Of a stretch of DNA of 64,000 nt, positions 1-8,201 are shown in pieces (position 1 is the first letter of the stretch; each line of letters begins with the position of its first letter). Source of the stretch: Candidatus Omnitrophota bacterium (lineage in GTDB: Bacteria; Omnitrophota; Gorgyraeia; Pluralincolimonadales; Pluralincolimonadaceae); contig JAUYOH010000148.1 in assembly GCA_030695925.1 (NCBI GenBank), forward strand, positions 1 through 64,000, given 5' to 3'. Under the pieces are notes generated by a model that did no database searches, had not been told where the DNA came from, and saw only the letters and a program-made list of their open reading frames with translations. Position numbers and translations under genes: made by a program.

Positions 1-638
1 GCCATCCTGGCTGTCTTATCTTCTTCTTTCCTGTAGCAATAGAACTCGTCGCTCCTGCAGGAAGTGCAGATGCCGCAATCGAACATATTCTTTGAGGTGG
101 CGCCGGCCGATAAAAGCCGCTCAGCATTCTCGCCCGCGAGGTCGAAATAATACTTATGCGCCATTTTAACAACTGATTCGGGAAAACGCACCAAAAATTC
201 TCTACTCACTTCATAGCAGCACTGCCTTATCGCCGGCCCGAAACCAACCAGTATCCTGGCCGGGTCGGACTTGAATTCCGCCTTCATCGCGTTTACGATG
301 TTCTTCGCGATACCCTCGAGCGTGCCGCGCCAGCCGGCATGCGCGATGCCTATCGCGTTCCTCTCCGGGTCATAGAAAAATATCGGAAGGCAATCCGCTG
401 TCAGGACCATAAGCGCGATACCTTTGGTATTCGTTATCGCGCCGTCGCAACCCGCGATCTTAGACGACAAATCCGTCTTCGAGGTCACCTTTACGACCTT
501 GCCTTTATGTACCTGCTCCAATTTTGCCAGCGGAAGGTCCGTTACACCGAGCGCCTTCAAAAAATCCTCTAACTTTGTGCGGCGGTCAGATACGCCGTGC
601 GCGATCGGATATTTATTTAATTCTTCCAGGTAGACCAT
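1..638 (-). CDS. YlmD/YfiH family purine nucleoside phosphorylase (laccase-domain protein), 3' end cut by window
   Basis: Not in the ORF track because its stop lies outside the window. Reading the minus strand from ATG at 638 gives an open frame to position 1. Visible family motifs are TADCLPIFF, GIAHAGWRG and, near the C-terminus, DCGICTSCRSDEFYCYR, whose Cys and His residues bind zinc. The family was once called multicopper polyphenol oxidase and is now known to act on purine nucleosides (adenosine phosphorolysis or deamination) in the cytoplasm. About 212 codons are present, with little missing from the usual 240-270. The start lies 2 bp after the stop of the preceding fusion gene, so it is probably the last visible gene of the operon starting near 9540. 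Confidence 0.9.
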   Translation of the reverse strand, partial: MVYLEELNKYPIAHGVSDRRTKLEDFLKALGVTDLPLAKLEQVHKGKVVKVTSKTDLSSKIAGCDGAITNTKGIALMVLTADCLPIFFYDPERNAIGIAHAGWRGTLEGIAKNIVNAMKAEFKSDPARILVGFGPAIRQCCYEVSREFLVRFPESVVKMAHKYYFDLAGENAERLLSAGATSKNMFDCGICTSCRSDEFYCYRKEEDKTARM

Positions 639-640
639 CT

Positions 641-3466
641 CTAAAACGGTACCCCCAAACCGAAATGGAACCTTCCTGTCTCGCCGGGATTACGGTTAAG
701 CGGATATCCGTAATCAAACCGCAGGACCGTCCATTTCGTCCTGTATCTTAATCCCGTCCCGACCGAACTCTTAAGGTCTTTCGGCAGCTTGACGTCGCTT
801 ATCCTCTCCCAGAGGCCTCCGACATCGTAGAATAAAGCGCCGTTTAACCCGGCAAACATCGGAAACCTCACCTCGATATTGCCGATGGTCGTGACATCTC
901 CTCCGAGCGGCAGGTCCTTTGAGTCCTTCGGCCCTATGAAGCGCAGTTTATAGCCGCGGATGGTATCAGAACTTCCGGCGTAGAACCTCTCATAAAACGG
1001 GACATTGGCCGAGCCGGCGTATTCGCTTTCCCATCCGCCTTTTATCCTGAACACAAAGGTTATCTTCGGATGGGGTGTGGTGATATACCAAGTCGCCTCG
1101 CCGGTGGTCCTCACAAAATTAAAGTCTCCGCCAAGGACGCTCGATGCGACGTCGACGGTCACGTTGCGGTATGAACCGTCTATCGGATAAAGGTTATCGT
1201 CATATGTGCTCCTCTCGTAAGTAAGCGACGCCGCTGAGACGCCTTTTCTTCCGGTGTGACGACTGATCTCCGTCGGGGCAAATGACTCCACATGGTAGAC
1301 GTCCACGGACTCATAGGAATATTTAAGATACGCGTTGGATGTCTCGCTTAAACGGCAACCGAACAATAACGCCCCGCCTAATCCGTCGAGCTTGTAGCGG
1401 TCGTCTTTCTCTTGCCTGCCGAACGCTTCACTTCCGCCGAAATATCCTTTCTCAAAAAGGTCCTTCGCGAAGACGCCGAGCCTCAGGCTTTTTGTCTCCG
1501 TCTCATCATCGCCGGACCCAAAACCCGACCACTTTCCCGAGACGCTAATCTTTAGGTTATGTCCGAGCGCCTCCGCAGGTTTAAAGCGAAATGCCGACAG
1601 CGGAGAGCCCGGCGTATAATCAAGCCCCATCTCTTCGGCCTTCTTCTTATCCACAAGTTGCGCATAAAAATACTGGAAGGTCTTTATCTTGGCGTATCCT
1701 ATCTCGAATAAAGAGGTGGCGTGTACGGACGGCAACCACGTCAACTGCGGTTTTCCGAGGGCACGCCACAATTTTAAGGTGCTCGAACCCGGGACATTGA
1801 TATCGAAATTGGCGTTTATCATTATGACAGGTTTCTTCTTCGCCTTAAAACAGAACGTAAGTGGGTCTACTATCCACATCTTCTCTTCCAGTTCCTGCGC
1901 TGAATCTATTCCTTCGCTTATCAGGCGTTCCTTGAAGAAACCGGTCATAGCGCTGTTCCATAATATCTCGCCCATATCGCCGCCGCCTAAAATTATCGCC
2001 ATACAATTGACCCTGTCGTCAACGCCGGCGACGATAGGCACCAGTATGCCTCCGAGGCTTATCCCCATTAAACCTATCCTGTCTTTCATCACCTTGGGTT
2101 GTGTCTCAAGCCAATCGATGCTCCTTCGTGTCTCGATGACAAGTTGGCGCAGTAATTCCAGAAGTTCGTCGACGCCGCGTTCCTTCAATTTCTCAACAAA
2201 CCACTTGGAACTGAAACTGAAATTCTTCTGATAGGCCGTCTGGATAAGTAGCGCGGCTATGCCGTTTGAGGCGAGGTCGCGGCAGAATTCGCCCTCTATC
2301 TGCGGGATGCTTCCCGTGGTGTGGCTTATGAAGATAACGACGGGATATTTATCATATCCCTTCGGCTCATAGAAATCGACGAAAACCCTGTTATCCGGAT
2401 AATCGGTCTGGACGACCGAGGGGTAATTAAAGGAGTAGTGCTCGTATTCGCGGGTCTTCTCCTTCGGCTCAAGTTTGAATTCGGGGATCTTCTTCTCATA
2501 ATTGTAAAACTCAAACGGGTCGATGGGCGTTTCTTCTGTCACCGCGATATTAAATTCCTCTTTAAGCTTGATGAAATACCGCAGGGATCCGGCGACTTTA
2601 TCAGTCTCGAATGTCGCGTCATACCTTTTGGTGTCAAAATCTATGACACAGCCCTCATTTACCCTCATATCCGCCACGACCACCGAATCGGCTATCGTCC
2701 GTTGCGAGGAGGAGACGATCCTTATCGCGTCGTAAGGAGAATCGGAATACTGAAGCCACTGCCTCAGGAGGAATAGGATAGGAATGCCCCTGGTGAATGT
2801 CTCGGTCTTGCCGTATCCGACTTCATCAAGAGTGACACCTTTTTCATTCATTCCTGTCAGGGCACCGATTATGCCGGGGCAACCGACCGTCACAAATTCA
2901 TTGCCGGACTCCGGCGCGTAAAATATTACTACCTTCCTCTCTTTTAATATATCCCTGAATCTCGAGTCGAGGTTAAGTTGCGACAGCGAGGCGGTATCGA
3001 CTGCCGTATGCATAAGGAGCAGGTCCTCGTAACTTAAACCGCAACCCTCCGAGAGGCCTCTTAATTCCTCACGATAATCCTCCGGGATATATCTTTCGAG
3101 GCTCTCCGCCTTGGAGCGGAAGTATTGCACAAGGGAAGAATTCGGGAAAGCGTTGCGTCGGCGTTTCTTCTCCTCGGAGATAAGATAACCAAGCACATCA
3201 TCGCGGAAAAATTTCCGTATACTATCTTTAAGAAGAACGCCGCGCTGATACCCCATCTCATATGGCGTGCCTGCCAGGCGCAGGACTAAAACTCCGTCTC
3301 GCTCTTCAAGCGCGGCTTTCTTTACTATCGCGTCTTTTGCCGCCGGAGTCATCGCGAAATTCCGCGTCTCGGCGCGACATAGCGGCGCGCTAAATAATAA
3401 TATCGACGCCAAGACCGCGGCTCCGACGATACGTCGGAGCCGGCTTTTCACTGCTTTATCTTCCAT
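641..3466 (-). CDS. C45-type acyltransferase / alpha-beta hydrolase / Omp85 beta-barrel fusion protein
   Basis: A 941-residue exported protein with three recognisable parts. Residues 1-32 are a signal peptide. Residues about 60-300 resemble the peptidase C45 / penicillin acyltransferase NTN-hydrolase family (GTPYEMGYQRG, YEDLLLMH, FVTVGCPGIIGALTGMNEKG). Residues about 355-605 form an alpha/beta hydrolase with nucleophile elbow GISLGG (Ser470) and plausible Asp555 (NANFD) and His582 (SVHAT). Residues about 620-941 form an Omp85/BamA-type barrel with the IRGY loop motif (836-839), GNIEVRFP and a terminal aromatic residue. No POTRA repeats are seen. The likely topology is a barrel in the outer membrane with the enzymatic parts attached N-terminally, as in PlpD-type patatin-barrel proteins. 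The stretch that normally carries the C45 nucleophile Cys seems to be missing. The gene overlaps pcm by 19 nt. The substrate is unknown. Confidence 0.85.
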   Translation of the reverse strand: MEDKAVKSRLRRIVGAAVLASILLFSAPLCRAETRNFAMTPAAKDAIVKKAALEERDGVLVLRLAGTPYEMGYQRGVLLKDSIRKFFRDDVLGYLISEEKKRRRNAFPNSSLVQYFRSKAESLERYIPEDYREELRGLSEGCGLSYEDLLLMHTAVDTASLSQLNLDSRFRDILKERKVVIFYAPESGNEFVTVGCPGIIGALTGMNEKGVTLDEVGYGKTETFTRGIPILFLLRQWLQYSDSPYDAIRIVSSSQRTIADSVVVADMRVNEGCVIDFDTKRYDATFETDKVAGSLRYFIKLKEEFNIAVTEETPIDPFEFYNYEKKIPEFKLEPKEKTREYEHYSFNYPSVVQTDYPDNRVFVDFYEPKGYDKYPVVIFISHTTGSIPQIEGEFCRDLASNGIAALLIQTAYQKNFSFSSKWFVEKLKERGVDELLELLRQLVIETRRSIDWLETQPKVMKDRIGLMGISLGGILVPIVAGVDDRVNCMAIILGGGDMGEILWNSAMTGFFKERLISEGIDSAQELEEKMWIVDPLTFCFKAKKKPVIMINANFDINVPGSSTLKLWRALGKPQLTWLPSVHATSLFEIGYAKIKTFQYFYAQLVDKKKAEEMGLDYTPGSPLSAFRFKPAEALGHNLKISVSGKWSGFGSGDDETETKSLRLGVFAKDLFEKGYFGGSEAFGRQEKDDRYKLDGLGGALLFGCRLSETSNAYLKYSYESVDVYHVESFAPTEISRHTGRKGVSAASLTYERSTYDDNLYPIDGSYRNVTVDVASSVLGGDFNFVRTTGEATWYITTPHPKITFVFRIKGGWESEYAGSANVPFYERFYAGSSDTIRGYKLRFIGPKDSKDLPLGGDVTTIGNIEVRFPMFAGLNGALFYDVGGLWERISDVKLPKDLKSSVGTGLRYRTKWTVLRFDYGYPLNRNPGETGRFHFGLGVPF
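3419..3441. repeat. Short palindrome, family copy 1, inside a signal-peptide coding region
   Basis: Perfect 10-bp inverted arms around a 3-nt ATA loop. The core CCGACGATACGTCGG is identical to the copy in gyrB at 53626-53648. It encodes residues about 9-16 of the fusion protein, in the basic region of the signal peptide, so the reading frame absorbed it. Confidence 0.75.
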
Positions 3467-4227
3467 TTACTTCCTTCGACCGTCTTCCATTTCTTGTTCT
3501 CGCTTCGGCCTCCGCTACCACGCGCCACCTCTTGTGTCGGCTTCTCGCCGACGACCGGAGCTATCAACGTCCCTTTAAAATCGCATTTCTTGAGCTTTGA
3601 GCCACTCTCTTTCTCGACGAGGAGCGCCTTGCTCGATTCCCTGTCTCCGATACGGATGATGAGTTTACCGCCAATCTTCAATTGGTCTATCAATTTCTGC
3701 GGAATATATGAGATGGGATAAGTAATGACGACATCATCAAACGGGGCGTATTCTTCCCATCCCTCATCGGCGGTTCCCGTCTTTATCCTGATATTTTTAT
3801 AACCGAGCGCTTCAAACCTTTCTTCCGCCTCTATCTTTAAGGCCCCTACTGATTCGATCGTATATACCTCTTTGGCTAATTCGGCCAATACCGCCGTCTG
3901 ATAGCCCGAACCTGTCCCCACCTCAAGTATCTTCTCCTTGCCTTTTAATTTTAAGAGTTCCGCGACGAGCGCCACCGAATAAGGTTGCGCGAGCGTCTCG
4001 CCTTCGCCTATCGTGATGACCATATCATCGTAGGCATATTCCTTCATCATCTCCGTAACGAACCTGTGCCTCTCAACAAGGCTCATCACATCAAGGACTC
4101 TCTCGTCTTTTATGTCGCGGACGATGAGTTGTTCCCTGACCATCCTAAGCCGCTCCGCGGCATAATCTATTTCACCGAATGCGGTGGCAAAGGATATGAC
4201 AAATAAAATAATAGAGGCTCGTCTCAC
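3448..4227 (-). CDS. pcm: Exported protein-L-isoaspartate O-methyltransferase
   Basis: Transfers methyl from SAM to L-isoaspartyl residues in damaged proteins. The 259-residue product has the SAM-binding motif EVGTGSGYQTAVLAEL at about residue 100, the family segment MVITIGEGETLAQPYSVALV, and DDVVITYPISYIP. The first 18 or so residues (MRRASIILFVISFATAFG) form a signal peptide, so this copy probably works in the periplasm, like other exported PCMT proteins. The C-terminus is a basic, Lys-rich tail of about 30 residues. It sits 11 nt after the M48 protease gene and overlaps the next gene by 19 nt. Its neighbours are envelope enzymes, consistent with periplasmic protein repair; how SAM would reach the periplasm is unclear. 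Confidence 0.9.
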   Translation of the reverse strand: MRRASIILFVISFATAFGEIDYAAERLRMVREQLIVRDIKDERVLDVMSLVERHRFVTEMMKEYAYDDMVITIGEGETLAQPYSVALVAELLKLKGKEKILEVGTGSGYQTAVLAELAKEVYTIESVGALKIEAEERFEALGYKNIRIKTGTADEGWEEYAPFDDVVITYPISYIPQKLIDQLKIGGKLIIRIGDRESSKALLVEKESGSKLKKCDFKGTLIAPVVGEKPTQEVARGSGGRSENKKWKTVEGSKWKIKQ

Positions 4228-4238
4228 TTATCTCGTTC

Positions 4239-5054
4239 CTATTTTGCCGGTGCGGGAATCGGGGACTGAACCGGAGGCTGGCTATGCGTCTCTTTCAGAT
4301 ATGCGGCATATGCCCGTGCCTTCGAGATCCTCTCGGAATAGAGGGGATGACTCTTCAAATAGACAAGGGTCTTATCAAAGGGGGTTCCCTTTTCCTGCCG
4401 TTGGAGTTTCTCCAAAAAAGTGACTTCGCCGTTCGGATCAAATCCCGCGTAATAAGCGTATCTTACGCCCAGCTTATCCGCTTCAAATTCGTCTTCCCTC
4501 GAATATCCCAGCATTATCAGATTTAACGCGACACTCGCCCCCTGCATGGCCTGCCGTGAACTGTCGGAGGATTTCACGAAAATGCTGGCTACTATCGCTC
4601 CGGCAGATATCAGGTTCTGCGACTGCATGGCCTGGACGGAGTGTCGCGCCGCGATATGCCCCACTTCGTGGCCGATGACCGCGGCTACTTCGTCGTCATT
4701 GGCTTTCTCCAGAAGGCCGGAATTCACGTAGACATACCCGCCGGGAGTGGACAACGCGTTTATATCTTTGTTATCAAGCACCTTAAAATAATATTTTAGA
4801 TCCTGCCTGTCGCTTACCGCCGCGATCCTTCTGCCTATGGAATTGACCCTCTCTATCTGCGCGGGATCCTGCGAGAGCTTATATTTGGTCTCTACCGCGG
4901 CCGCCACCTGATTGCCGATAGAGACCTCCTGTGCCGTTCCTATCATGATGTATTCCTTGGCGCCTGTGGCGGGGTTATAGACCGTCGCGCAGCCGGTAAG
5001 AAACACGGGCAAGGTCAGAACTGTCAAAAGAAATATTTTATTTGAAATTCTCAT
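4239..5054 (-). CDS. M48 family zinc metalloprotease lipoprotein (BepA/LoiP-like)
   Basis: The 271-residue product starts with a lipoprotein signal peptide with lipobox LTGC (Cys22). The zinc motif HEVGH (in VIGHEVGHIAARHS) lies at about residue 128, and the third ligand Glu is in REDEFEADKLG. This is the classic M48B arrangement found in BepA, LoiP and YcaL, which handle quality control of outer-membrane proteins in the periplasm. No TPR domain follows, so it is closer to LoiP/YcaL than to full-length BepA. The C-terminus is Pro-rich. Its 4-nt overlap with the M23 gene implies translational coupling. An Omp85-type barrel encoded two genes downstream is a natural candidate substrate or partner (inference). 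Confidence 0.92.
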   Translation of the reverse strand: MRISNKIFLLTVLTLPVFLTGCATVYNPATGAKEYIMIGTAQEVSIGNQVAAAVETKYKLSQDPAQIERVNSIGRRIAAVSDRQDLKYYFKVLDNKDINALSTPGGYVYVNSGLLEKANDDEVAAVIGHEVGHIAARHSVQAMQSQNLISAGAIVASIFVKSSDSSRQAMQGASVALNLIMLGYSREDEFEADKLGVRYAYYAGFDPNGEVTFLEKLQRQEKGTPFDKTLVYLKSHPLYSERISKARAYAAYLKETHSQPPVQSPIPAPAK

Positions 5055-5575
5055 TTTCCAAATTGCATATACCCGGCAAGGGGATCAACCGGGTCTTCGC
5101 CTATCCTTATCTCAAAATGCAGGTGCGGAAGCATGCAGGGGTTCCGGGCGTTTCCTGTCTTTCCCGCCTCGCCTATTATATCACCTCTTCTTACCGGTTC
5201 GCCGTTTACGACAAACATCTTGGAAAGGTGGCCGTATAACGTCTTTGTACCATCAATGTGTTGAATGACTATATACTTGCCCATCCCCGCGTTTGTCTTC
5301 GCGAAGGCCTTTCCCGATTTCGCGGCCCTTACCGGTGTCCCCACCGGCGCCTGAAGGTCGATGCCGAGATGCAATCTCCCGTTGTTCCTCTTCGCCCCGA
5401 ATGCGCCGTCGCCGTATCCGTCGTTGCGGAGCCTCATCTCATCATTATACTCTATTGGGCACAGAAATTTCGGTTCCCTTATATGGAATATCAATACCGC
5501 CACCGGCTTATATAGAACCGCGACTAACGCCGCCGCACCAAGAACCAGAGCGATGGCCTTAAAACGTTTTATCAT
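5051..5575 (-). CDS. M23 (LytM-type) peptidoglycan endopeptidase, membrane-anchored
   Basis: A 174-residue protein with one N-terminal membrane segment (about residues 8-28) and a periplasmic M23 domain. The zinc and catalytic motifs are present: HLGIDLQAP (HxxxD), YGHLSK and HLHFEI (HxH). Known members cut peptide cross-links in peptidoglycan or, when degenerate, activate amidases; here the metal ligands look intact, so an active enzyme is likely. It has no coiled coil or LysM domain. It overlaps the lipase gene by 4 nt and the M48 gene by 4 nt, placing it firmly in the envelope operon. Confidence 0.92.
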   Translation of the reverse strand: MIKRFKAIALVLGAAALVAVLYKPVAVLIFHIREPKFLCPIEYNDEMRLRNDGYGDGAFGAKRNNGRLHLGIDLQAPVGTPVRAAKSGKAFAKTNAGMGKYIVIQHIDGTKTLYGHLSKMFVVNGEPVRRGDIIGEAGKTGNARNPCMLPHLHFEIRIGEDPVDPLAGYMQFGK

Positions 5576-6405
5576 TTACCCGCCCTCGACGATACCCAAT
5601 CAATAATGCCCTCTATTATCTCCCGCCGGTTCGTTTCCCTGAGTAATTCATGATAAAGCCCGTCATATAACCTGACCTCTTTATCGGCCGAGCCCATCTT
5701 ATCACAGAACTCCTTCGTCGCTTTCGAGTCTATGACTTTATCGCCGGTGCCATGCAATAATAAGACGGGCGCTGTTATCTTGGACGCATTATCAAATGCG
5801 TATCTCATGGCCTTGGTCATCTCGACGTACATCCTGAAAGAGATTATCCTAATCGAGAGTTTATCGGCCTTCTGCGCCTCGATTGCCGCCGCGTCGTGAG
5901 TAAGGTCTTCAAAAGGCACCCTGTTAGATGTCGTAAGCGTCGGGAATAAAAATGCCAGCGGCTCGGCCAAGCTTGCCTCTATCCCGGTCGGAGGTTTTAC
6001 TAAACGCAGCGCCGGAGAGGAGGCGATCACTCCTTTTATCCTTTCCCCATATTCTATCGCGAAAAGAAGTGACGTCAAGCCGCCCATGCTCAGTCCCAAA
6101 AGATAGACATCCTCACGCAATGACTCGACTTTCGCGATATCAGTAAACTGCCTTAAGTCCTCCAAGAGGTCGGCGTAGCTGTTTGCATGGCCCCTCTTTC
6201 CGTCCGAACGGCCATGCCCGCGCTGGTCATACGAAAAGAACGCGAGGCCTTTATCGTAAAACATCTCGGCCATGTAATCATATTTCAAAGAATGCTCGCC
6301 CATTCCGTGGACGAGGACGACGGCGGCCTTCGGATTCTCGGGGATGAACGCCCTGTAAACGAGGTTCTGCGCGTCTTTATTCTTGAAAGAGCCCTCAAAC
6401 TTCAT
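5572..6405 (-). CDS. Alpha/beta hydrolase, monoacylglycerol lipase / lysophospholipase family
   Basis: The 277-residue cytoplasmic-looking protein has LVHGMGEHS (oxyanion region), YDQRGHGRSDG, the nucleophile elbow GLSMGG, an Asp in LLHGTGDKVID and a His in YDGLYHELL. This is the standard signature of the Hydrolase_4 / monoacylglycerol lipase family, which releases fatty acid from monoglycerides or lysolipids. It follows the acyl-CoA synthetase gene with an 11-nt overlap, so released fatty acids could be activated by the neighbouring gene product. That link is inference from operon structure. Confidence 0.9.
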   Translation of the reverse strand: MKFEGSFKNKDAQNLVYRAFIPENPKAAVVLVHGMGEHSLKYDYMAEMFYDKGLAFFSYDQRGHGRSDGKRGHANSYADLLEDLRQFTDIAKVESLREDVYLLGLSMGGLTSLLFAIEYGERIKGVIASSPALRLVKPPTGIEASLAEPLAFLFPTLTTSNRVPFEDLTHDAAAIEAQKADKLSIRIISFRMYVEMTKAMRYAFDNASKITAPVLLLHGTGDKVIDSKATKEFCDKMGSADKEVRLYDGLYHELLRETNRREIIEGIIDWVSSRAGK

Positions 6406-8191
6406 ACATATTATCCAGGATTTTTTTATACCTCTCGGCGATCACCCGGCGCTTGACCTTTAGCGTGGGGGTTATCTCGCCTTCCTCTATAGTCAGGCCC
6501 CTGTCCAGTAACGCGAACTTCTTGACCTTCTCGTAGTTCGCGAGGTCTTTTTGTTTTTCTTCTATCCTCTTGGCGATGAATTCGTAGACCCTCGGATGCC
6601 TGACCAGTTCGTCTGTCGTCACGTACGGGATGCCCTGACGCAGCGCCAGTCCTTTGAGCGCGTCAAAATTAGGAACGACCAGCGCCGTAAGATACGGCCT
6701 CTTGTCGCCGTGCAGGATCACCTCCTGAAGGTATGAATCCGATTTAAACAGGTTCTCGATAGGTTGCGGCGCCAAATTCTTGCCGCTCGCGGTTATTATT
6801 ATATCTTTCTTGCGGTCGGTTATACGAAGGAACCCTTCCTCGTCTATGAAACCTATATCTCCGGTGTGTAACCATCCGTCGCTGTTGAGCGCCTCTTTCG
6901 TCTCCTTTTCTTTCTTGTAATATTCTTTCATCACGCTCGGGCCGCTTACGAGGATTTCGCCATCGGCGGCTATCCTTACCTCAACATCCTTTACCGGCCT
7001 TCCGACCGAGCCGAATTTGAATGCCTTGAGCGTATTGCAACTTACGACCGGGGAGGTCTCTGTCAGGCCGTAGCCCTCCAGGACTATCATCCCGACGGAA
7101 TATAAAAATTCCGCCAGTTCCTTGGAGAGCGGCGCTCCCCCTGAGATGAAAAATTTGATGCGTCCTCCCACCGCTTCGCGCACCTTAGAAAAAATAAACG
7201 CCTTCGCCATATGATACCAAAACCACGTAACGGGATCGACGCCTATCCTGTTTAATTTCTGCTCTATGTATTTCTTCGCGATAGCCAGCGACCGGTTAAA
7301 TAAATGCTGCCTGAACGGGGGGCTCTGGGCGACGGAATTCATTATGTTTATGTACATCTTCTCGTAAAATCTCGGAGCGGAACAGACATAGGTGGGCCTG
7401 ACCTCCCTTAAGTTCCGCTGGAGCGAATCCATATTCTCGGCGTAGGCGATCGTGCCTCCTATAAAGACCGTAAAGTAATAACTAGCCATCCGCTCGAAGA
7501 CATGGCTTAACGGAAGAAATGAGAGGGCTATGTCCTCCTCGCCGAGCGGAAGAAGTTCAAGACAGGAACGGCAATTAGACAAAAAATTATCGTGCGTCAG
7601 GCACACGCCCTTCGGTTCCCCTGTCGTCCCCGAGGTATAAATTATGGACGCGAGACTGCCTTTCGTTGTCGATTGGACGCGCGCCTCAAACTCCAGCCGC
7701 ACATTCGAGGCATTCTCCGCGCCCGAGCGGAGTACCGACTCAAGCGATATTATATCCTTATCTTTTATCTCGGACGGCGGGTCCATTACGATTATTTTCT
7801 GGAGGGCCGGCGCTTTTGCCTTGACTGCAAGGATCTTATCGAGCTGATCCCGATTGGAGACGATGACTATCTTTGAGTCCGAATCGGCGAGAATGTATCC
7901 GATTTGATGGGCCACATCTGTAGGATAGAGAGGTACGTCCGCGCAGCCCAGGGAAAGGACGGCAAGGTCCGAATACGCCCACTCAGGGCGGTTCTCCGAT
8001 AACAGGGCTACTTTATCGCCGGGCTTAAGGCCTAAAGTCAATAACCCGTAAGCGAGATTCTTGACTTTACTCTCGAACTCAAGCCAACTTATATCGCGAT
8101 ATCTCCCCTCGCGTTTTACCTTAAGGGCGCATCTCGCTGTGTACTTATTGGCCCTCGCGAAAAACATCAAAGGGATAGTGTCTTCTCTCAT
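6395..8191 (-). CDS. Long-chain acyl-CoA synthetase (AMP-forming, FadD15-like)
   Basis: The 598-residue product has the full adenylate-forming enzyme signature: YTSGTTGEPKGVCLTHDN (P-loop), YGLTETSP, DGWLHTGDIGFIDEEGFLRITDRKKD (hinge) and the C-terminal catalytic Lys region TPTLKVKRRVI. Length and the LSHVFERM segment fit the long-chain fatty acyl-CoA ligase subgroup. It activates fatty acids to acyl-CoA in the cytoplasm or at the membrane. It follows the FixC-like gene after 10 nt and is co-transcribed with it and the lipase gene. No beta-oxidation genes are in the window. Confidence 0.93.
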   Translation of the reverse strand: MREDTIPLMFFARANKYTARCALKVKREGRYRDISWLEFESKVKNLAYGLLTLGLKPGDKVALLSENRPEWAYSDLAVLSLGCADVPLYPTDVAHQIGYILADSDSKIVIVSNRDQLDKILAVKAKAPALQKIIVMDPPSEIKDKDIISLESVLRSGAENASNVRLEFEARVQSTTKGSLASIIYTSGTTGEPKGVCLTHDNFLSNCRSCLELLPLGEEDIALSFLPLSHVFERMASYYFTVFIGGTIAYAENMDSLQRNLREVRPTYVCSAPRFYEKMYINIMNSVAQSPPFRQHLFNRSLAIAKKYIEQKLNRIGVDPVTWFWYHMAKAFIFSKVREAVGGRIKFFISGGAPLSKELAEFLYSVGMIVLEGYGLTETSPVVSCNTLKAFKFGSVGRPVKDVEVRIAADGEILVSGPSVMKEYYKKEKETKEALNSDGWLHTGDIGFIDEEGFLRITDRKKDIIITASGKNLAPQPIENLFKSDSYLQEVILHGDKRPYLTALVVPNFDALKGLALRQGIPYVTTDELVRHPRVYEFIAKRIEEKQKDLANYEKVKKFALLDRGLTIEEGEITPTLKVKRRVIAERYKKILDNMYEV

Positions 8192-8201
8192 AAAACAACT
8201 C

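Noticed and set aside
1689-2231. 180-residue plus-strand ORF opposite the fusion gene
   Set aside because: Ser/Ile-rich shadow of the minus-strand gene, with no SD and no family pattern.
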